A stretch of 64,000 bases of DNA, taken from contig JAQTHZ010000001.1 in assembly GCA_029433365.1 (NCBI GenBank), forward strand, positions 930,001-994,000, given 5' to 3'. A model generated the notes under the pieces. It was not told the DNA's origin. It did not search any database and saw only the letters and a program-made list of their open reading frames with translations. Numbering within the stretch: the first letter of the stretch is position 1; the number at the start of each line of letters is the position of its first letter. The stretch comes from Orbaceae bacterium ESL0721 (GTDB lineage Bacteria > Pseudomonadota > Gammaproteobacteria > Enterobacterales > Orbaceae). The translations under genes and the position numbers were made by a program. Positions 15,154 to 26,496 of the stretch are shown here, in pieces.

Positions 15154-15591
15154 TCTCTCTTTATGATCCGGATTTAAAATTTTAATCAAAACAGTATAAA
15201 AGTTATACGTTAAATGTGTAAAATTAAATTAGCAAATAAGTCTAAATTACACTTAAAATATCTGATTCTTGTTTGCAATATCAGCTAATAGAGTAGTTAA
15301 TCAATAATTTCAGATCATCTGCAATAAAATCCCTTTTAGAAAAAATCATTCTCTAGAAATGTGTAATGTAAAATCAAGTGAAATATTTCAATATTGTTCA
15401 ATATAGTTGTTATTGAACAATAAAATAAATGGATCTTGGTTTATAAATGATTATCAAGTAATATAGCACCTTACCTGTTTCCCCATTGTTGGTAGAGGAT
15501 TAAATAGGATATCTGGTTAAGATTCATCTATTTAATATCCTTACATATATTCTTACATATATTGTTATATAGTTTCATATAAGGAATCGTA
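15154..15591. promoter_or_regulatory. Upstream region of the mla operon with an 11-bp palindrome
   Basis: About 440 bp of AT-rich non-coding DNA between the lipoprotein gene and mlaF, holding both promoters. A perfect inverted repeat, ATTGTTCAATA (15393-15403) and TATTGAACAAT (15411-15421), is separated by 7 bases and could be an operator. Short TTACATATA repeats follow near 15541-15560. No RNA gene was seen. Confidence 0.4.
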
Positions 15592-16413
15592 ATGGTAGAC
15601 TCATTACAAGACAATTTGGTTGAGATCCATGATATGGCATTTTATCGTGGCAATAGACCAATTTATAAAAATATGAATCTCAGCGTGGCTAAAGGTAAAA
15701 TTACCGCAATTATGGGTCCATCTGGGATTGGTAAAACAACCTTACTTAAATTAATTGGTGGTCAACTTAAACCACAAAGTGGAAAAATTCTATTTGCCGG
15801 CGAAGATATTACTCGTCTATCGCGCGCAAAATTGTATGAAGTGCGTAAACGGATGAGTATGCTATTCCAATCTGGCGCACTATTTACTGATCTCTCTGTC
15901 TATGACAATGTCGCCTTCCCCCTGCGGGAGCATTTCGATCTACCCGAACCTGTATTACACAATCTAGTCTTAATGAAGTTGCAATCTGTTGGATTACGGG
16001 GTGCCGCTTGCCTTATGCCTTCTGAACTTTCGGGGGGGATGGCGCGCCGTGCTGCGTTAGCGCGTGCGATTGCACTTGATCCAGAGATGATCATGTTTGA
16101 TGAACCCTTTGCTGGGCAAGATCCTATCTCAATGGGGGTAATTGTTCGATTAATTGCTGAGATCAACCAGTCGCTCGGTTTAACCTGTATTGTGGTATCA
16201 CATGATGTTAACGAGGTGATGAGTATTGCTGATTATGCCTATATTGTGGCTGAGCAACATATTATTGCGGGAGGCACTTCAGAGCAGTTACGGCAAAATC
16301 AAGATCCCCGCGTTAAACAGTTTCTGGAAGGGGAGGCGGATGGACCAGTTCCTTTCCACTATCCAGCTATTGATTATAAGTTGGATCTCTCAAATCAAAG
16401 TGAACAGTGCTAA
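15592..16413 (+). CDS. mlaF: Phospholipid ABC transporter ATPase MlaF
   Basis: The 273-residue ATPase of the MlaFEDB inner-membrane complex, which moves phospholipids between membranes and maintains outer-membrane lipid asymmetry. Walker A is [10 protein letters not shown] (41-50), the Q-loop region is [10 protein letters not shown], and the family-typical signature LSGGMARR is at 146-153, followed by Walker [23 protein letters not shown] precedes the ATG. It is the first gene of an mlaFEDCB operon, the E. coli order. The mlaE ribosome site overlaps its 3' end. Confidence 0.95.
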   Translation: MVDSLQDNLVEIHDMAFYRGNRPIYKNMNLSVAKGKITAIMGPSGIGKTTLLKLIGGQLKPQSGKILFAGEDITRLSRAKLYEVRKRMSMLFQSGALFTDLSVYDNVAFPLREHFDLPEPVLHNLVLMKLQSVGLRGAACLMPSELSGGMARRAALARAIALDPEMIMFDEPFAGQDPISMGVIVRLIAEINQSLGLTCIVVSHDVNEVMSIADYAYIVAEQHIIAGGTSEQLRQNQDPRVKQFLEGEADGPVPFHYPAIDYKLDLSNQSEQC

Positions 16414-16424
16414 GGTGGATCGAT

Positions 16425-17204
16425 ATGTTAAATTTAGTTGCTAGATTTGGTCAATGGGGCATTAATCTATTGTCACTGCTCGGACGTTCTGGCTGTATGC
16501 TTTTTAGCGCGTTGGTTGGTCGTCCACAATTCAAAAAGCAGTTTCCGCTGCTGGTTAAACAGTTCTATTTTATTGGTGTGCAGTCACTAACAATTATTAT
16601 TGTTTCAGGGCTGTTTATTGGCATGGTGTTGGCTCTTCAAGGCTATTTTATTTTAACTACCTTTAGTGCTGAGGCAAGCCTCGGGATGATGGTGGCATTA
16701 GCACTTTTACGCGAGCTTGCCCCAGTTGTTACAGGACTCCTCTTTGCCGGTCGCGCCGGTTCTGCTTTAACCGCAGAGATTGGTTTGATGAAGGCGACAG
16801 AGCAGATCTCAAGTATGGAGATGATGGCTGTTGATCCTTTAAGACGCGTTATCGCCCCCCGTTTTTGGGCTGGATTCTTCTGTATGCCATTTTTAACCGC
16901 CATTTTTGTCTCAGTCGGTATCTTAGGTGGTGCATTAGTTGGGGTTGATTGGAAAGGGATTGATGCTGGCTTCTTCTGGTCATCGATCCAGAGTAATGTT
17001 GATTGGTGGCATGATCTTGGCAACTGTTTTGTTAAAAGCTTTGCCTTTGCTATCGCTAGTAGCTGGATCGCACTGTTTAATGGTTATGATTGTGTGCCTA
17101 CATCAGAAGGTATTAGCAAGGCAACGACGAATACCGTCGTCTATTCATCATTAGTTATTTTGGGGTTAGATTTTATCTTAACCGCTTTAATGTTTAGTCA
17201 TTGA
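16425..17204 (+). CDS. mlaE: Phospholipid ABC transporter permease MlaE
   Basis: A 259-residue MlaE/YrbE permease with an amphipathic N-terminal helix and about five membrane segments, including [14 protein letters not shown] and [20 protein letters not shown], the region that contacts MlaF and the MlaD ring. I prefer the ATG at 16425, preceded by AAGGTGG, over a GTG at 16407 that lies inside mlaF. The start is 12 bases after the mlaF stop. Confidence 0.95.
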   Translation: MLNLVARFGQWGINLLSLLGRSGCMLFSALVGRPQFKKQFPLLVKQFYFIGVQSLTIIIVSGLFIGMVLALQGYFILTTFSAEASLGMMVALALLRELAPVVTGLLFAGRAGSALTAEIGLMKATEQISSMEMMAVDPLRRVIAPRFWAGFFCMPFLTAIFVSVGILGGALVGVDWKGIDAGFFWSSIQSNVDWWHDLGNCFVKSFAFAIASSWIALFNGYDCVPTSEGISKATTNTVVYSSLVILGLDFILTALMFSH

Positions 17205-17216
17205 GGTCATTAAAAT

Positions 17217-17810
17217 ATGAGTCGTAAAGTTGAAATTTTAGTTGGATTTTTTATGATCCTAGTTATCTGTTCACTGCTGTTTTTATGCTTTAGGGTTACT
17301 GATCCAACCTCATTTACTCGCCACAGCTCTTATCGCGTCTATGCCGTTTTTGATAATATTGGTGGTTTAAAAGAGCGTTCGCCGATTAAAGTGGGAGGGG
17401 TTGTAGTTGGTCGTGTAAGTAATATTACATTAAGATCATCTGAAAATGATCTCTATAAACCGTATGTAACAATGAACATTGAGTCGCAATATGACAAAAT
17501 CCCAAGTAGCAGCTCTTTAGCAATTAAGACATCAGGACTATTGGGTGAGCAGTTTATCGATATCAACTTCGGAATGGATCAATCAATGGCAAATGATATC
17601 GATGCGTTAGATGCTACAGACACAACAACCACTACCGCAAAATCTACCGAACCAGCTTACTTTGAAGAGGGATTTGTTGTGAATAACACTAAACCTGCAC
17701 TGGTGATTGAAGATCTTATTGGTCAATTCTTATATGGTTCATCTGACAAAGATAAACAGGAAGATAAACAACAAGATGGTAGTTCACAAAACAGTAGTGA
17801 TATGAATTAA
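17217..17810 (+). CDS. mlaD: MCE-domain lipid-binding protein MlaD
   Basis: A 197-residue protein with one N-terminal membrane helix (about 7-24) and a single MCE domain: YAVFDNIGGLKERSPIKVGG, VVGRVSNI, and the SGLLGEQFIDI strand that completes the barrel. MlaD hexamers form the periplasmic ring through which lipids pass. The C-terminal tail is hydrophilic, Gln/Asp/Ser-rich and longer than the domain requires (DKDKQEDKQQDG), probably disordered. It starts 12 bases after mlaE. Confidence 0.95.
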   Translation: MSRKVEILVGFFMILVICSLLFLCFRVTDPTSFTRHSSYRVYAVFDNIGGLKERSPIKVGGVVVGRVSNITLRSSENDLYKPYVTMNIESQYDKIPSSSSLAIKTSGLLGEQFIDINFGMDQSMANDIDALDATDTTTTTAKSTEPAYFEEGFVVNNTKPALVIEDLIGQFLYGSSDKDKQEDKQQDGSSQNSSDMN

Positions 17811-17837
17811 AATGATTTGAAATACGAGGAGATAACA

Positions 17838-18569
17838 ATGTCTATACAGAATACGGCTACACAAAAAACTGTTATACAAAAAATGTTCTGCTTTAAAAAA
17901 GTTTTACAACAATTTACAGGATCAGTAAAAAAGGCGACGATCTTAATGGTACTTGTTAGTACAACAGCGTTTGCTGCAAACAGTTCAGATCGAAATAACC
18001 CTTATATCGAGATGCAAAGTGCAGCTGATAAGGTGTTTACTACCATTAAAACGCAATCAGCTAAAATAAAAGCGGATCCAAATCGACTTAAAGAGATTGT
18101 AAAAGAGGATCTTCTCCAATATGTGCAGGTAAAATATTCAGCAGCTTTAGTATTAGGTAACTACTATAAAAGTGCCTCTGAAGCACAGCGTACTGCCTAC
18201 TTTGCTGCATTTGAAGACTATTTAGTCCAAGCATTTGCCCAAGCACTTTCCATGTATAAAGGTCAACCTTACCAAGTAGAATCAGCCAAAGATATTGGCA
18301 ATAAGACCTTTCTATCTATCCGTGTCCTATTAAAACAATCTGATACAGCTCAGCCTTTACGCATTGACTTTTTATGGCGTAAAAACACCGTTACTGGTGA
18401 GTGGAAAGCTTACGATTTAGTTGCTGAAGGTGTGAGTATGATCACCACTAAACAGAATGAGTGGGCAACAATACTGCGTCAAGGTGGTATTGATGCATTG
18501 ACAAAAGAGCTAAATTCACAAGCTAAACAGAATATTGATCCAAATAAACAGCCTGAAAAAAATCAATAG
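17838..18569 (+). CDS. mlaC: Periplasmic phospholipid shuttle MlaC
   Basis: A 243-residue MlaC/Ttg2D-family protein that carries phospholipid between the outer-membrane MlaA-porin complex and MlaD. The ATG at 17838 is preceded by GAGGAG. The signal peptide has an unusually long N-region (about 33 residues) before the hydrophobic core and cleaves after TTAFA. The mature protein has YVQVKYSAALVLGNYY and a VSMITTKQNEWATILRQGGI C-terminal block typical of the family. The last dozen residues are Lys/Gln/Asn-rich. It is followed by mlaB after 10 bases. Confidence 0.92.
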   Translation: MSIQNTATQKTVIQKMFCFKKVLQQFTGSVKKATILMVLVSTTAFAANSSDRNNPYIEMQSAADKVFTTIKTQSAKIKADPNRLKEIVKEDLLQYVQVKYSAALVLGNYYKSASEAQRTAYFAAFEDYLVQAFAQALSMYKGQPYQVESAKDIGNKTFLSIRVLLKQSDTAQPLRIDFLWRKNTVTGEWKAYDLVAEGVSMITTKQNEWATILRQGGIDALTKELNSQAKQNIDPNKQPEKNQ

Positions 18570-18579
18570 GTTAAAATCA

Positions 18580-18852
18580 ATGGCGCAAATTGAGACTAAA
18601 AAAGAGCAAGATAGACTCTACTTAGCAGGTGAACTAGACATTCATTCGCTAAATGAGATCTGGCGAACAGAGCAAAGTTTACTTGTCGCTGTAAAAACAG
18701 TTGATGTTGCAAAGCTAGAACGTGTTGATTCGGCTGGGCTCGCGTTATTGGTCTATCTTTGTAATCAGTATGGTGTCAAACTGGCAGGCATTAATCCGCA
18801 ACTTCAAAAATTAATTGATTTATATGATTTAGCGCCAGTCATCAATAGTTAA
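18580..18852 (+). CDS. mlaB: STAS-domain protein MlaB
   Basis: A 90-residue cytoplasmic STAS protein that binds MlaF and is needed for complex assembly and activity in E. coli. The central VDVAKLERVDSAGLALLVYL carries the conserved DSAG motif of STAS domains. The ATG at 18580 is preceded by AGG, giving a normal family length; an upstream start inside mlaC would add a basic extension with no counterpart. It is the last gene of the operon and is followed by a terminator-like hairpin. Confidence 0.92.
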   Translation: MAQIETKKEQDRLYLAGELDIHSLNEIWRTEQSLLVAVKTVDVAKLERVDSAGLALLVYLCNQYGVKLAGINPQLQKLIDLYDLAPVINS

Positions 18853-18861
18853 TTCTTAAAT

Positions 18862-18900
18862 AAAAAACGGGCAGATTCTGACTAGGTAAGCTCGTTTTTT
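18862..18900 (+). terminator. mla operon terminator
   Basis: AAAAAACGGGC (18862-18872) pairs with GCTCGTTTTTT (18890-18900) with a single G-T mismatch, giving an A-rich/T-rich intrinsic terminator 10 bp after mlaB. Confidence 0.75.
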
Positions 18901-18930
18901 ATTTATGGATCTCGCTCGATCATTTAATTC

Positions 18931-18992
18931 TTAAAAACTATCTTTCAAAAACAATACCTTAAAAAAGGCACTTGAAAAAAGATAGTTTTTAA
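18931..18992. repeat. Long inverted repeat between mlaB and ibaG
   Basis: TTAAAAACTATCTTTCAA on the left pairs with TTGAAAAAAGATAGTTTTTAA on the right with a small bulge, giving a hairpin of about 62 nt. It could be a second terminator, a processed 3' end or a miniature inverted-repeat element. The rest of the 275-bp gap to ibaG shows nothing clear. Confidence 0.5.
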
Positions 18993-19127
18993 ACTAACTG
19001 AACTTACAGCACATATATAAATCCATATAGTTTACTTTTATAAGCAGAACTTTAATAGGAAACTGTAATAGGTAACTGATATAGGATTTATATTGTGCAA
19101 AAAAGGAACAAAAAAGAGGTATTTTTT

Positions 19128-19385
19128 ATGGATAATCAAGTAATTATTGATACATTAAAAGCGGCTTTGCCATTAGATGAGGTCTATGTCCTTAGTGATG
19201 ATGGTAGCCATTTTCAGGTTATTGCGGTGGGTGAACTTTTTGCCGATCTAAGCCGCGTCAAAAAACAGCAAGCGATCTATGCACCACTCTCACCATTTAT
19301 TGCTGATAATAGCATTCATGCCCTATCGATTAAGACCTACACCCCAACCGAGTGGCAGCGTGCCCGTAAACTGATGGGCATGTAG
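19128..19385 (+). CDS. ibaG: BolA-family protein IbaG
   Basis: An 85-residue BolA/IbaG-family protein, the size of E. coli IbaG (YrbA), which binds Fe-S clusters with monothiol glutaredoxin and responds to acid stress. The ATG at 19128 is chosen over an upstream GTG because AAAGAGG precedes it and the product then matches family length. The motif [11 protein letters not shown] with its conserved His and the C-terminal [12 protein letters not shown] are typical. In E. coli ibaG follows mlaB as here, but murA, normally next, is absent. Confidence 0.9.
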   Translation: MDNQVIIDTLKAALPLDEVYVLSDDGSHFQVIAVGELFADLSRVKKQQAIYAPLSPFIADNSIHALSIKTYTPTEWQRARKLMGM

Positions 19386-19528
19386 TCGCTTTAATCTAAA
19401 TAAAAACTTAATTAGAGTTAAATAAGTGTGAATTGAACAGTTAATGAAGCTTGAATTGATCTATTTTGCCTCAATATCTGAACCATTACTTCCTGTTGAC
19501 GGAATCATAAAATAGAGGTGTTTTATAT

Positions 19529-21559
19529 ATGACAAATCCATTATTAACTGCAACGCCATTACCGCAATTTTCGAAAATAGAACCAGCTCATATTTTACCT
19601 GCGATTAAAGAGATTCTGCAAAATTGCCGTGAAACTATTGAACGTGTCGTCAATCAAAATAGCATCTATACGTGGGATAATCTTATTCAACCTATTGATG
19701 AGATGGATGAAAAATTTAGCCGAGCATGGTCACCAATTAGCCATTTAAATGCGGTAAAAAATAGCCCCGAACTGCGCGATGCTTATCAAGCCTGTTTACC
19801 ACTATTATCAGAATATAGTACTTGGGTTGGGCAACATAAAGGGCTTTATAACGCCTACAAATCGTTAAAAGAGAGTGACGAATTCGATAAATTGAGTCGT
19901 CCGCAAAAAAAAGTGGTTGAGAATGCCCTGCGTGATTTCGAACTATCTGGCATCGGACTTTCAGAAGAGAAGCAAAAGCGTTATGGTGAAATTGTTGCTA
20001 AATTATCTGAACTATCCTCACAATATAGCAATAATGTGTTAGATGCGACCATGGGTTGGTCAAAATTAATTACCGATGTTAACGAGCTTGAAGGGATGCC
20101 AGAAACAGCAATCGCCGCAGCAAAAGCACAGGCGGATGCAAAAGGGTTACAAGGCTATCTCTTAACGCTTGATATACCAAGTTACCTCCCCGTTGTCACC
20201 TACTGTAATAATCGCGAACTTCGTTTTGAGCTCTATGAAGCCTATAGCACCCGCGCCTCTGACCAAGGACCTAATGCTGGTAAGTGGGATAATAGCAAAT
20301 TGATTGAACAGATACTCGCGCTTCGCAGTGAGTTAGCCCATCTGCTTGGATTTGATACCTATGCTGATAAATCCCTATCCACCAAAATGGCAGAGAGACC
20401 ACAGCAGGTGATCGAATTCTTGCGTGATCTAGCAAGCAGAGCAAAACCCCAAGGTGAAGAGGAGCTAGCACAACTTAAACGTTACGCTTATGAGTTTTTT
20501 GGTGCTAGTGATCTTAAACCTTGGGATATCGCCTATTATAGCGAAAAACAGAAACAGCACCTTTATACTATCAATGATGAGGAGCTGCGCCCCTACTTCC
20601 CGCAAGATCGGGTGATTAATGGTCTATTTGAGGTGGTTCATCGCCTATTTGGTATCACCGCAAAAGAGCGCCAAGGGGTAGATGTTTGGGATCCTGAAGT
20701 GAAATTTTATGATCTCTTTAACCGTGATGGTGAGCTTACGGGTAGCTTCTATTTGGATCTCTATGCGCGCGAACATAAGCGTGGCGGAGCATGGATGGAT
20801 GACTGCATTGGGCGTATGCGTTTTGCTGATGGTCATGTACAGACGCCAGTTGCCTATTTAACCTGTAACTTCAACCGCCCTGTTGGCGATAAACCGGCAC
20901 TTTTCACTCATGATGAAGTGACTACACTCTTTCATGAATTTGGTCATGGACTACACCATATGTTAACGGCTATCGATGTCGCATCTGTTGCCGGAATTAA
21001 TGGCGTGCCATGGGATGCGGTCGAACTACCAAGCCAATTTTTAGAGAACTGGTGCTGGCAGCCAGAGGCGTTAACCTTTATTTCAGGTCACTATATTACC
21101 GGTGAACCACTACCTAAAGCGATGTTAGATAAGATGTTAGCCGCAAAAAATTATCAAGCAGCGCTCTTTATCTTACGTCAATTGGAGTTTGGACTGTTTG
21201 ACTTTGAGTTACACACTAAAGCCGATGCAGATGTTTTAGATGTCCTAAAACAGGTACGTGAACAGGTTGCCGTGGTACCAACCGCAGATTGGGGGCGATT
21301 CCCACATGCATTTTCGCATATTTTTGCTGGCGGTTATGCCGCAGGCTACTATAGCTACCTCTGGGCAGAGGTGTTAGCTGCCGATGCCTTTTCACGCTTT
21401 GAAGAGGAGGGGATCTTTAATAGCAAAACTGGCAACGCATTTTTAGATAATATCTTATCTCAAGGTGGAAGTGATGACCCAATGACACTCTTTAAAAATT
21501 TCCGTGGACGAGAACCGCAGCTAGATGCGCTACTACACCATTATGGTATTCATCAGTAA
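19529..21559 (+). CDS. prlC: Oligopeptidase A (PrlC)
   Basis: A 676-residue M3-family zinc metallopeptidase that degrades signal peptides and other short peptides in the cytosol. The zinc motif [10 protein letters not shown] has its first His at residue 469, essentially as in E. coli PrlC, and a downstream Glu in [14 protein letters not shown] supplies the third ligand. [12 protein letters not shown] near the C terminus contributes substrate-binding tyrosines. Length is typical. rsmJ starts 6 bases later, as in enterobacteria, so the two form an operon. Confidence 0.95.
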   Translation: MTNPLLTATPLPQFSKIEPAHILPAIKEILQNCRETIERVVNQNSIYTWDNLIQPIDEMDEKFSRAWSPISHLNAVKNSPELRDAYQACLPLLSEYSTWVGQHKGLYNAYKSLKESDEFDKLSRPQKKVVENALRDFELSGIGLSEEKQKRYGEIVAKLSELSSQYSNNVLDATMGWSKLITDVNELEGMPETAIAAAKAQADAKGLQGYLLTLDIPSYLPVVTYCNNRELRFELYEAYSTRASDQGPNAGKWDNSKLIEQILALRSELAHLLGFDTYADKSLSTKMAERPQQVIEFLRDLASRAKPQGEEELAQLKRYAYEFFGASDLKPWDIAYYSEKQKQHLYTINDEELRPYFPQDRVINGLFEVVHRLFGITAKERQGVDVWDPEVKFYDLFNRDGELTGSFYLDLYAREHKRGGAWMDDCIGRMRFADGHVQTPVAYLTCNFNRPVGDKPALFTHDEVTTLFHEFGHGLHHMLTAIDVASVAGINGVPWDAVELPSQFLENWCWQPEALTFISGHYITGEPLPKAMLDKMLAAKNYQAALFILRQLEFGLFDFELHTKADADVLDVLKQVREQVAVVPTADWGRFPHAFSHIFAGGYAAGYYSYLWAEVLAADAFSRFEEEGIFNSKTGNAFLDNILSQGGSDDPMTLFKNFRGREPQLDALLHHYGIHQ

Positions 21560-21564
21560 CTGTT

Positions 21565-22308
21565 ATGTTGATAAGTAAAGAGACCGTTGCCCCGTTAACT
21601 GCGCAGTTAATCGATCTTGCAAACGGTTGGTTAGCGGTGCAAAGTGGGCTACCATTCGCATTGGTGCAGCGTGATCATCTCGTTTTACAGAAGATTGATG
21701 AACCAAAACTTGGTGAAATTACAGTCGATTTTACCACCGGTGCAATGGCACATCGTCGCCAATTTGGTGGTGGTCGCGGTGAAGCAGTTGCCAAAGCAGT
21801 TGGGGTAAAAGGTAGCTACTTACCAACAGTGATTGATGCCACCGCAGGGTTAGGGCGCGATGCGTTTGTACTTGCTGCGATTGGCTGTAAAGTCACCATG
21901 TGTGAACGGCACCCAGTAGTTGCAGCACTGCTCGCAGACGGTTTAAAACGGGGATATGACGATCCCACTATCGGTCAATGGTTAGCCGAGCGGTTAACGC
22001 TTATCTATCATACGAAAGTGGCAGATCTTTTGTGTGATCAATCTGCTGAAAAACCTGATGTGATCTACCTCGACCCGATGTTTCCGCATCGTCAAAAAAG
22101 TGCGTTAGTTAAAAAAGAGATGCGCGTGTTTCAGACGTTAGTAGGCAGTGATGAAGATGCCGATGATCTACTGGAACCTGCCCGTAAATTGGCAAAAAAA
22201 AGGGTGGTTGTAAAACGCCCTGACTATGCCCCCTTCTTAGCTGGCGAGGTGCCAACCGCCCATATTAAAACTAAAAATCACCGTTTTGATATCTACACCC
22301 CACACTAA
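21565..22308 (+). CDS. rsmJ: 16S rRNA (guanine1516-N2)-methyltransferase RsmJ
   Basis: A 247-residue SAM-dependent methyltransferase modifying G1516 of 16S rRNA. Visible are the SAM-binding [14 protein letters not shown] and the catalytic-type [10 protein letters not shown], followed by [15 protein letters not shown]. The preceding [22 protein letters not shown] is a family signature. It is placed directly after prlC, as in E. coli, probably co-transcribed. Confidence 0.93.
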   Translation: MLISKETVAPLTAQLIDLANGWLAVQSGLPFALVQRDHLVLQKIDEPKLGEITVDFTTGAMAHRRQFGGGRGEAVAKAVGVKGSYLPTVIDATAGLGRDAFVLAAIGCKVTMCERHPVVAALLADGLKRGYDDPTIGQWLAERLTLIYHTKVADLLCDQSAEKPDVIYLDPMFPHRQKSALVKKEMRVFQTLVGSDEDADDLLEPARKLAKKRVVVKRPDYAPFLAGEVPTAHIKTKNHRFDIYTPH

Positions 22309-22332
22309 GTTTTTTTATTTAGGGAATTGATT

Positions 22333-23034
22333 ATGCGTTTAGACAAATTTTTAGCTCACCATCTCGGTATTAGCCGCAATATTATTGGTAAAGAGCTCCG
22401 TGCGGGTAAAGTGACAGTTGATGGAAACATTGTTAAATCTGGCGCCTATCAACTCTCATTCGATGAACAATCACCAATTGTCAATTATGCCGGCAATGAG
22501 ATTGCCGCAATCACCGCCCCACGTTACTTTATGCTGAATAAACCACAAGGTTATGTATGTGCTACCGACGATCCCACCTACCCAACAATCCTCTATTTTA
22601 TTGATGAACCGATGGCAGATAGACTACATGCAGCAGGCAGATTAGATGTCGATACCACCGGTTTAGTTCTTTTGACTGATGACGGTAACTGGTCTCATCG
22701 CATCACCTCGCCAAAATATTACTGTGAAAAAGTGTATCACGTCACGGTAGAACAGCCATTAACTCATGATTTAATTGCTATTTTTGAGAAAGGTATTTTA
22801 TTGCGCAATGAGAAAAATCTCACTAAACCAGCAAAATTGGTCATCATCGATGATCATCATGCTGAACTTACCTTAAGCGAAGGGCGCTATCATCAAGTTA
22901 AACGGATGTTTGCAGCAGTGGGTAACCATGTTGTCGCTCTCCATCGTGCCCAAATTGGTGAGGTAAAATTGGATATTCCAGAGGGTGAATATCGTCCGTT
23001 AACAGATGCAGAGGTTAACGCTTTTTTAGCCTGA
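22333..23034 (+). CDS. rsuA: 16S rRNA pseudouridine(516) synthase RsuA
   Basis: A 233-residue protein with an N-terminal S4 RNA-binding domain ([16 protein letters not shown]) and a RsuA/RluB catalytic domain; the catalytic Asp lies in [19 protein letters not shown]. It isomerises U516 of 16S rRNA. I use the ATG at 22333, preceded by AGGGA, since RLDKFL is the usual N terminus. It begins 24 bases after rsmJ, so three consecutive genes (two of them 16S rRNA modification enzymes) may be one unit. Confidence 0.93.
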   Translation: MRLDKFLAHHLGISRNIIGKELRAGKVTVDGNIVKSGAYQLSFDEQSPIVNYAGNEIAAITAPRYFMLNKPQGYVCATDDPTYPTILYFIDEPMADRLHAAGRLDVDTTGLVLLTDDGNWSHRITSPKYYCEKVYHVTVEQPLTHDLIAIFEKGILLRNEKNLTKPAKLVIIDDHHAELTLSEGRYHQVKRMFAAVGNHVVALHRAQIGEVKLDIPEGEYRPLTDAEVNAFLA

Positions 23035-23172
23035 TTTTATCACTATATTTGATGATTAATCCCTTGTTTAGCAATACAGGGCGGCTTCTATAATAGTTGA
23101 CTGTATGTTGTGGTTACTAATTTATGGTAAAATGCCACCACTATTGAGATCAATCTGTAACTGGGTATCTGT

Positions 23173-26100
23173 TTGAAAAAGTCGACCACTACAAGAAAGC
23201 AAATTGGTATTGAGTCTCTACTCGTCCTACTCCTTATCCTATTTGCGGGCATATTTCTATCGCTTATCACCTATGATTCAGCTGATCCGGGGTGGTCACA
23301 AACAGCATGGCATGAGCCAATCCGTAATTTTGGCGGCTATGTTGGTGCCTATATATCCGATATTTTACTCCAATTCTTTGGTTTTATTGCCTTTACAATT
23401 CCGGTACTGGCTATCTTTGTCATCCTCCAGTTGATGCTCTATTTTGCAAAACCACATAAATCGATTAACTATTTTGAACTCTCTTTTTGGATTATCGGAT
23501 TTTTAGCTTTTATTTTTAGTGCTACAGCCCTCTTTTCGCTCAATATTATCGATCTAGAGTCCTACAAGGCGGGGGGTAATTTAGGCGATATTGTGGTTGA
23601 TAGCATTTTACCGATCATGAGCGGCCCACTGTTATCGATGATTTTACTTGTGATCTGCCTATCTTGCTTTACCCTATTAACGGGTATCTCATGGTTTGAT
23701 CTCCTTGAACGTCTTGGTGCCTTGGTGATGCTGCTCATCTCACCACTACTCTGGCTGGCTAAACGTTACTTAAACCGTCGTGCCGACCGAAATTTAGAGA
23801 GATATTCAGACGATAAAGCCCGTAATGATACAGCCTGTCATGAGGCAGCAGCTGTTGCTGAATCAACTGCTGATGAGTCGCCGTTTAATCAGCAAGATAG
23901 TAGTAATTTAGATCCGTTAAAAACAGAGATCCAAACTGAGTTTGAACAAAATCGTGATGATCAACCTGTTACCATCGTTGACACCCAGCAGCGCGATGAA
24001 GCGACTCAATTTAGCTATAGTGAACCGACGATTAAAAGCCCTGATGAGCTGTTACAGAGTATTAATATAAAAGAGGATAGTGCGTTTACTGATTCAGCAT
24101 CTATTGATGATGAGGTGCTGCATAATTTCTCTCTAAACAGTTCATCTAGATATAGTTCATCTAGATACAGTCCAACCCAATTAAATGAGCTAGAGGCTCA
24201 TTTAGCAGATCAGCACTATTTTGTTGATATAAATCAACCTATAGAAACTTCAGTTATAGGAACCTCAGTTATAGAAACATCAGCTACAGAAACATTAGCT
24301 ACGCCATCACTCCCTGCAATTTCTGCTAGGTTAGATCTGATTGAACCAACGATAGCGACCACAGCGTTATCAACAACAACGTTACCAACAACACCATTAA
24401 CGGTAACAGATCCAGTCGATAGCAAAGTTTGTGATGATCTAAAGCAGAGAGATGAACTAGATAGGCTAGATGATAGCTGCACTTCATTTGATGATTATGA
24501 ATCTAGCCACGATCAGATCGACGATCAAAATAGTGATTATAGTCATGATTCAAATAGCGATCATAGTTATGATCACAACTATGTTCATAACAACAATCAT
24601 AACTACAATCACAACAACGACACTACTTACTCAACGCAAAATAGTAATGAAGATAGTACTGTTCTACCTAATGAACCTCATCTCAGTAGTGCGCAAGAGA
24701 GTACCTTGTGTAATAGTATAGAGGTTACGCCAACTCAGTATGATACTAGCTTAATTCATCCGCTATTGCGCCGTGATGATCAGCAGTTGACCAAACCAAC
24801 AACGCCGCTCCCCTCATTAGATCTATTAACCATGCCCCCGTCACAGCAGATAGCTGTTGATCATGCTGCCTTAAATAAGATGGCCGAACGGATCGAGAAG
24901 AGTTTGGCTGACTACCGTATTAAAGCAAAGGTGGTTGACTACCTGCGTGGTCCAGTTATTACTCGGTTTGAGTTAGAGCTTGCCCCCGGTATTAAAGCTG
25001 CTCGGATCTCCACTTTAGATCGCGACTTAGCGCGCTCATTAGCCATCTCATCGGTGCGTGTGGTTGAGGTGATTCCAGGTAAACCGTATGTTGGTCTTGA
25101 GCTACCTAATGTCAATCGACAGACCGTCTATTTTAGAGAGGTGCTAGATAGCGCGCAATTTAAAGAGGCAACCTCGCCGCTAACGGTTGTCTTAGGGAAG
25201 GATATTGCGGGGCAAGCGGTGGTTGCGGATCTCGCCAAAATGCCACATCTACTGGTTGCTGGTACTACAGGATCAGGTAAATCGGTGGGTGTAAATGCGA
25301 TGATTTTAAGTATTTTATATAAATCAAAACCTGATGATGTCCGTTTCATTATGATCGATCCAAAAATGTTAGAGCTCTCAATTTATGAAGGGATCCCGCA
25401 TCTATTAACACCAGTTGTGACCGATATGAAAGATGCTGCCAACGCACTTAACTGGTGTGTTGGCGAGATGGAGCGCCGTTACCGGATTATGTCAGCGCTT
25501 GGCGTGCGCAATATTGCCGGTTATAACGAGAAGATTAAACAGGCGGAGGAGATGGGTAGACCAATCCCCGATCTGCTCTGGAAACCGACCGATAGCATGG
25601 ATCTCAACATGCCAATGCTCGAGAAGATGCCCTATATTGTAGTGATGGTGGATGAGTTTGCTGATCTCATCATGGCGGTCGGCAAAAAGGTTGAGGAGCT
25701 TATTGCAAGATTAGCCCAAAAAGCGCGTGCTGCTGGCATTCATCTAGTTTTAGCTACCCAGCGCCCATCAGTTGATGTCATTACCGGCTTGATAAAAGCT
25801 AACATTCCAACCCGTATTGCCTTTACCGTATCAAGTAAAATTGATTCACGCACGATCTTAGATCAGATGGGGGCGGAATCCCTACTTGGCATGGGTGATA
25901 TGCTCTATCTCGCACCAAATAGCTCAATTCCCGTGCGTGTACATGGTGCATTTGTGCGTGATGAAGAGGTGCACGCAGTTGTGCAAGATTGGAAAGCGCG
26001 TGGTACACCAAACTATATCGATAATGTCACTGTAGGAACTGGTGAGAGTGAAGGGGGGCGTGATAATAGCATTGATGACGACCTCGATCCGCTATTTGAT

Positions 26101-26286
26101 CAAGTGGTCGATTTTGTGATCGATACACGCCGCGCCTCTATCTCAAGCGTACAACGTAAATTCCGTATTGGCTACAACCGCGCCGCCCGTATTGTCGAAC
26201 AGATGGAGATCGAAGGCGTTATCAGCGCACCAAGCCATAACGGCAATCGCGAAGTGTTAGCACAGCCTTCAGGCGGTGATTTTTAA
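23173..26286 (+). CDS. ftsK: DNA translocase FtsK
   Basis: A 1037-residue septal DNA pump that couples division to chromosome dimer resolution. About four membrane helices lie in the first 200 residues. A long linker (about 215-560) is low-complexity, with two 15-bp-period repeat arrays (SSRYS; ETSVI-type) and a His/Asn/Asp/Tyr-rich tract near 24500-24620. The motor follows, with Walker A GTTGSGKS at 697-704 and Walker [13 protein letters not shown]. The C-terminal gamma winged helix contains [20 protein letters not shown], which reads KOPS. The only plausible start is TTG, with a weak GGG upstream. lolA, the usual downstream neighbour, is missing. Confidence 0.95.
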   Translation: MKKSTTTRKQIGIESLLVLLLILFAGIFLSLITYDSADPGWSQTAWHEPIRNFGGYVGAYISDILLQFFGFIAFTIPVLAIFVILQLMLYFAKPHKSINYFELSFWIIGFLAFIFSATALFSLNIIDLESYKAGGNLGDIVVDSILPIMSGPLLSMILLVICLSCFTLLTGISWFDLLERLGALVMLLISPLLWLAKRYLNRRADRNLERYSDDKARNDTACHEAAAVAESTADESPFNQQDSSNLDPLKTEIQTEFEQNRDDQPVTIVDTQQRDEATQFSYSEPTIKSPDELLQSINIKEDSAFTDSASIDDEVLHNFSLNSSSRYSSSRYSPTQLNELEAHLADQHYFVDINQPIETSVIGTSVIETSATETLATPSLPAISARLDLIEPTIATTALSTTTLPTTPLTVTDPVDSKVCDDLKQRDELDRLDDSCTSFDDYESSHDQIDDQNSDYSHDSNSDHSYDHNYVHNNNHNYNHNNDTTYSTQNSNEDSTVLPNEPHLSSAQESTLCNSIEVTPTQYDTSLIHPLLRRDDQQLTKPTTPLPSLDLLTMPPSQQIAVDHAALNKMAERIEKSLADYRIKAKVVDYLRGPVITRFELELAPGIKAARISTLDRDLARSLAISSVRVVEVIPGKPYVGLELPNVNRQTVYFREVLDSAQFKEATSPLTVVLGKDIAGQAVVADLAKMPHLLVAGTTGSGKSVGVNAMILSILYKSKPDDVRFIMIDPKMLELSIYEGIPHLLTPVVTDMKDAANALNWCVGEMERRYRIMSALGVRNIAGYNEKIKQAEEMGRPIPDLLWKPTDSMDLNMPMLEKMPYIVVMVDEFADLIMAVGKKVEELIARLAQKARAAGIHLVLATQRPSVDVITGLIKANIPTRIAFTVSSKIDSRTILDQMGAESLLGMGDMLYLAPNSSIPVRVHGAFVRDEEVHAVVQDWKARGTPNYIDNVTVGTGESEGGRDNSIDDDLDPLFDQVVDFVIDTRRASISSVQRKFRIGYNRAARIVEQMEIEGVISAPSHNGNREVLAQPSGGDF

Positions 26287-26362
26287 GTGTGATAAAAAAA
26301 TACTAAAACCCCAAAAAGCTAAGTAAAAAACCGAGTAAAAACATTGGAATGTCCACACATTT

Positions 26363-26437
26363 TCATATAACAAAATTAAAGGGTATCTGTTTACTAAATG
26401 CAGCTGGTGTCAAATATCCTAATAGTGTAGCCATCCA
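26363..26437 (-). mobile_element. Remnant of an IS3-type transposase 3' end
   Basis: On the minus strand the frame reads WMATLLGYLTPAAFSKQIPF and then a stop. GYLTPAAF-x-x-Q is the usual end of IS3/IS481-type orfB transposases. Nothing upstream is recognisable and no terminal repeats or target duplication are evident, so this is a very short scar in the 210-bp gap between ftsK and rapZ. Confidence 0.45.
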
Positions 26438-26496
26438 ATACTAACTGTTATCGCAGCAGGATTTTTATTTACATCTATTTCTGCTATTTTTAGTTA

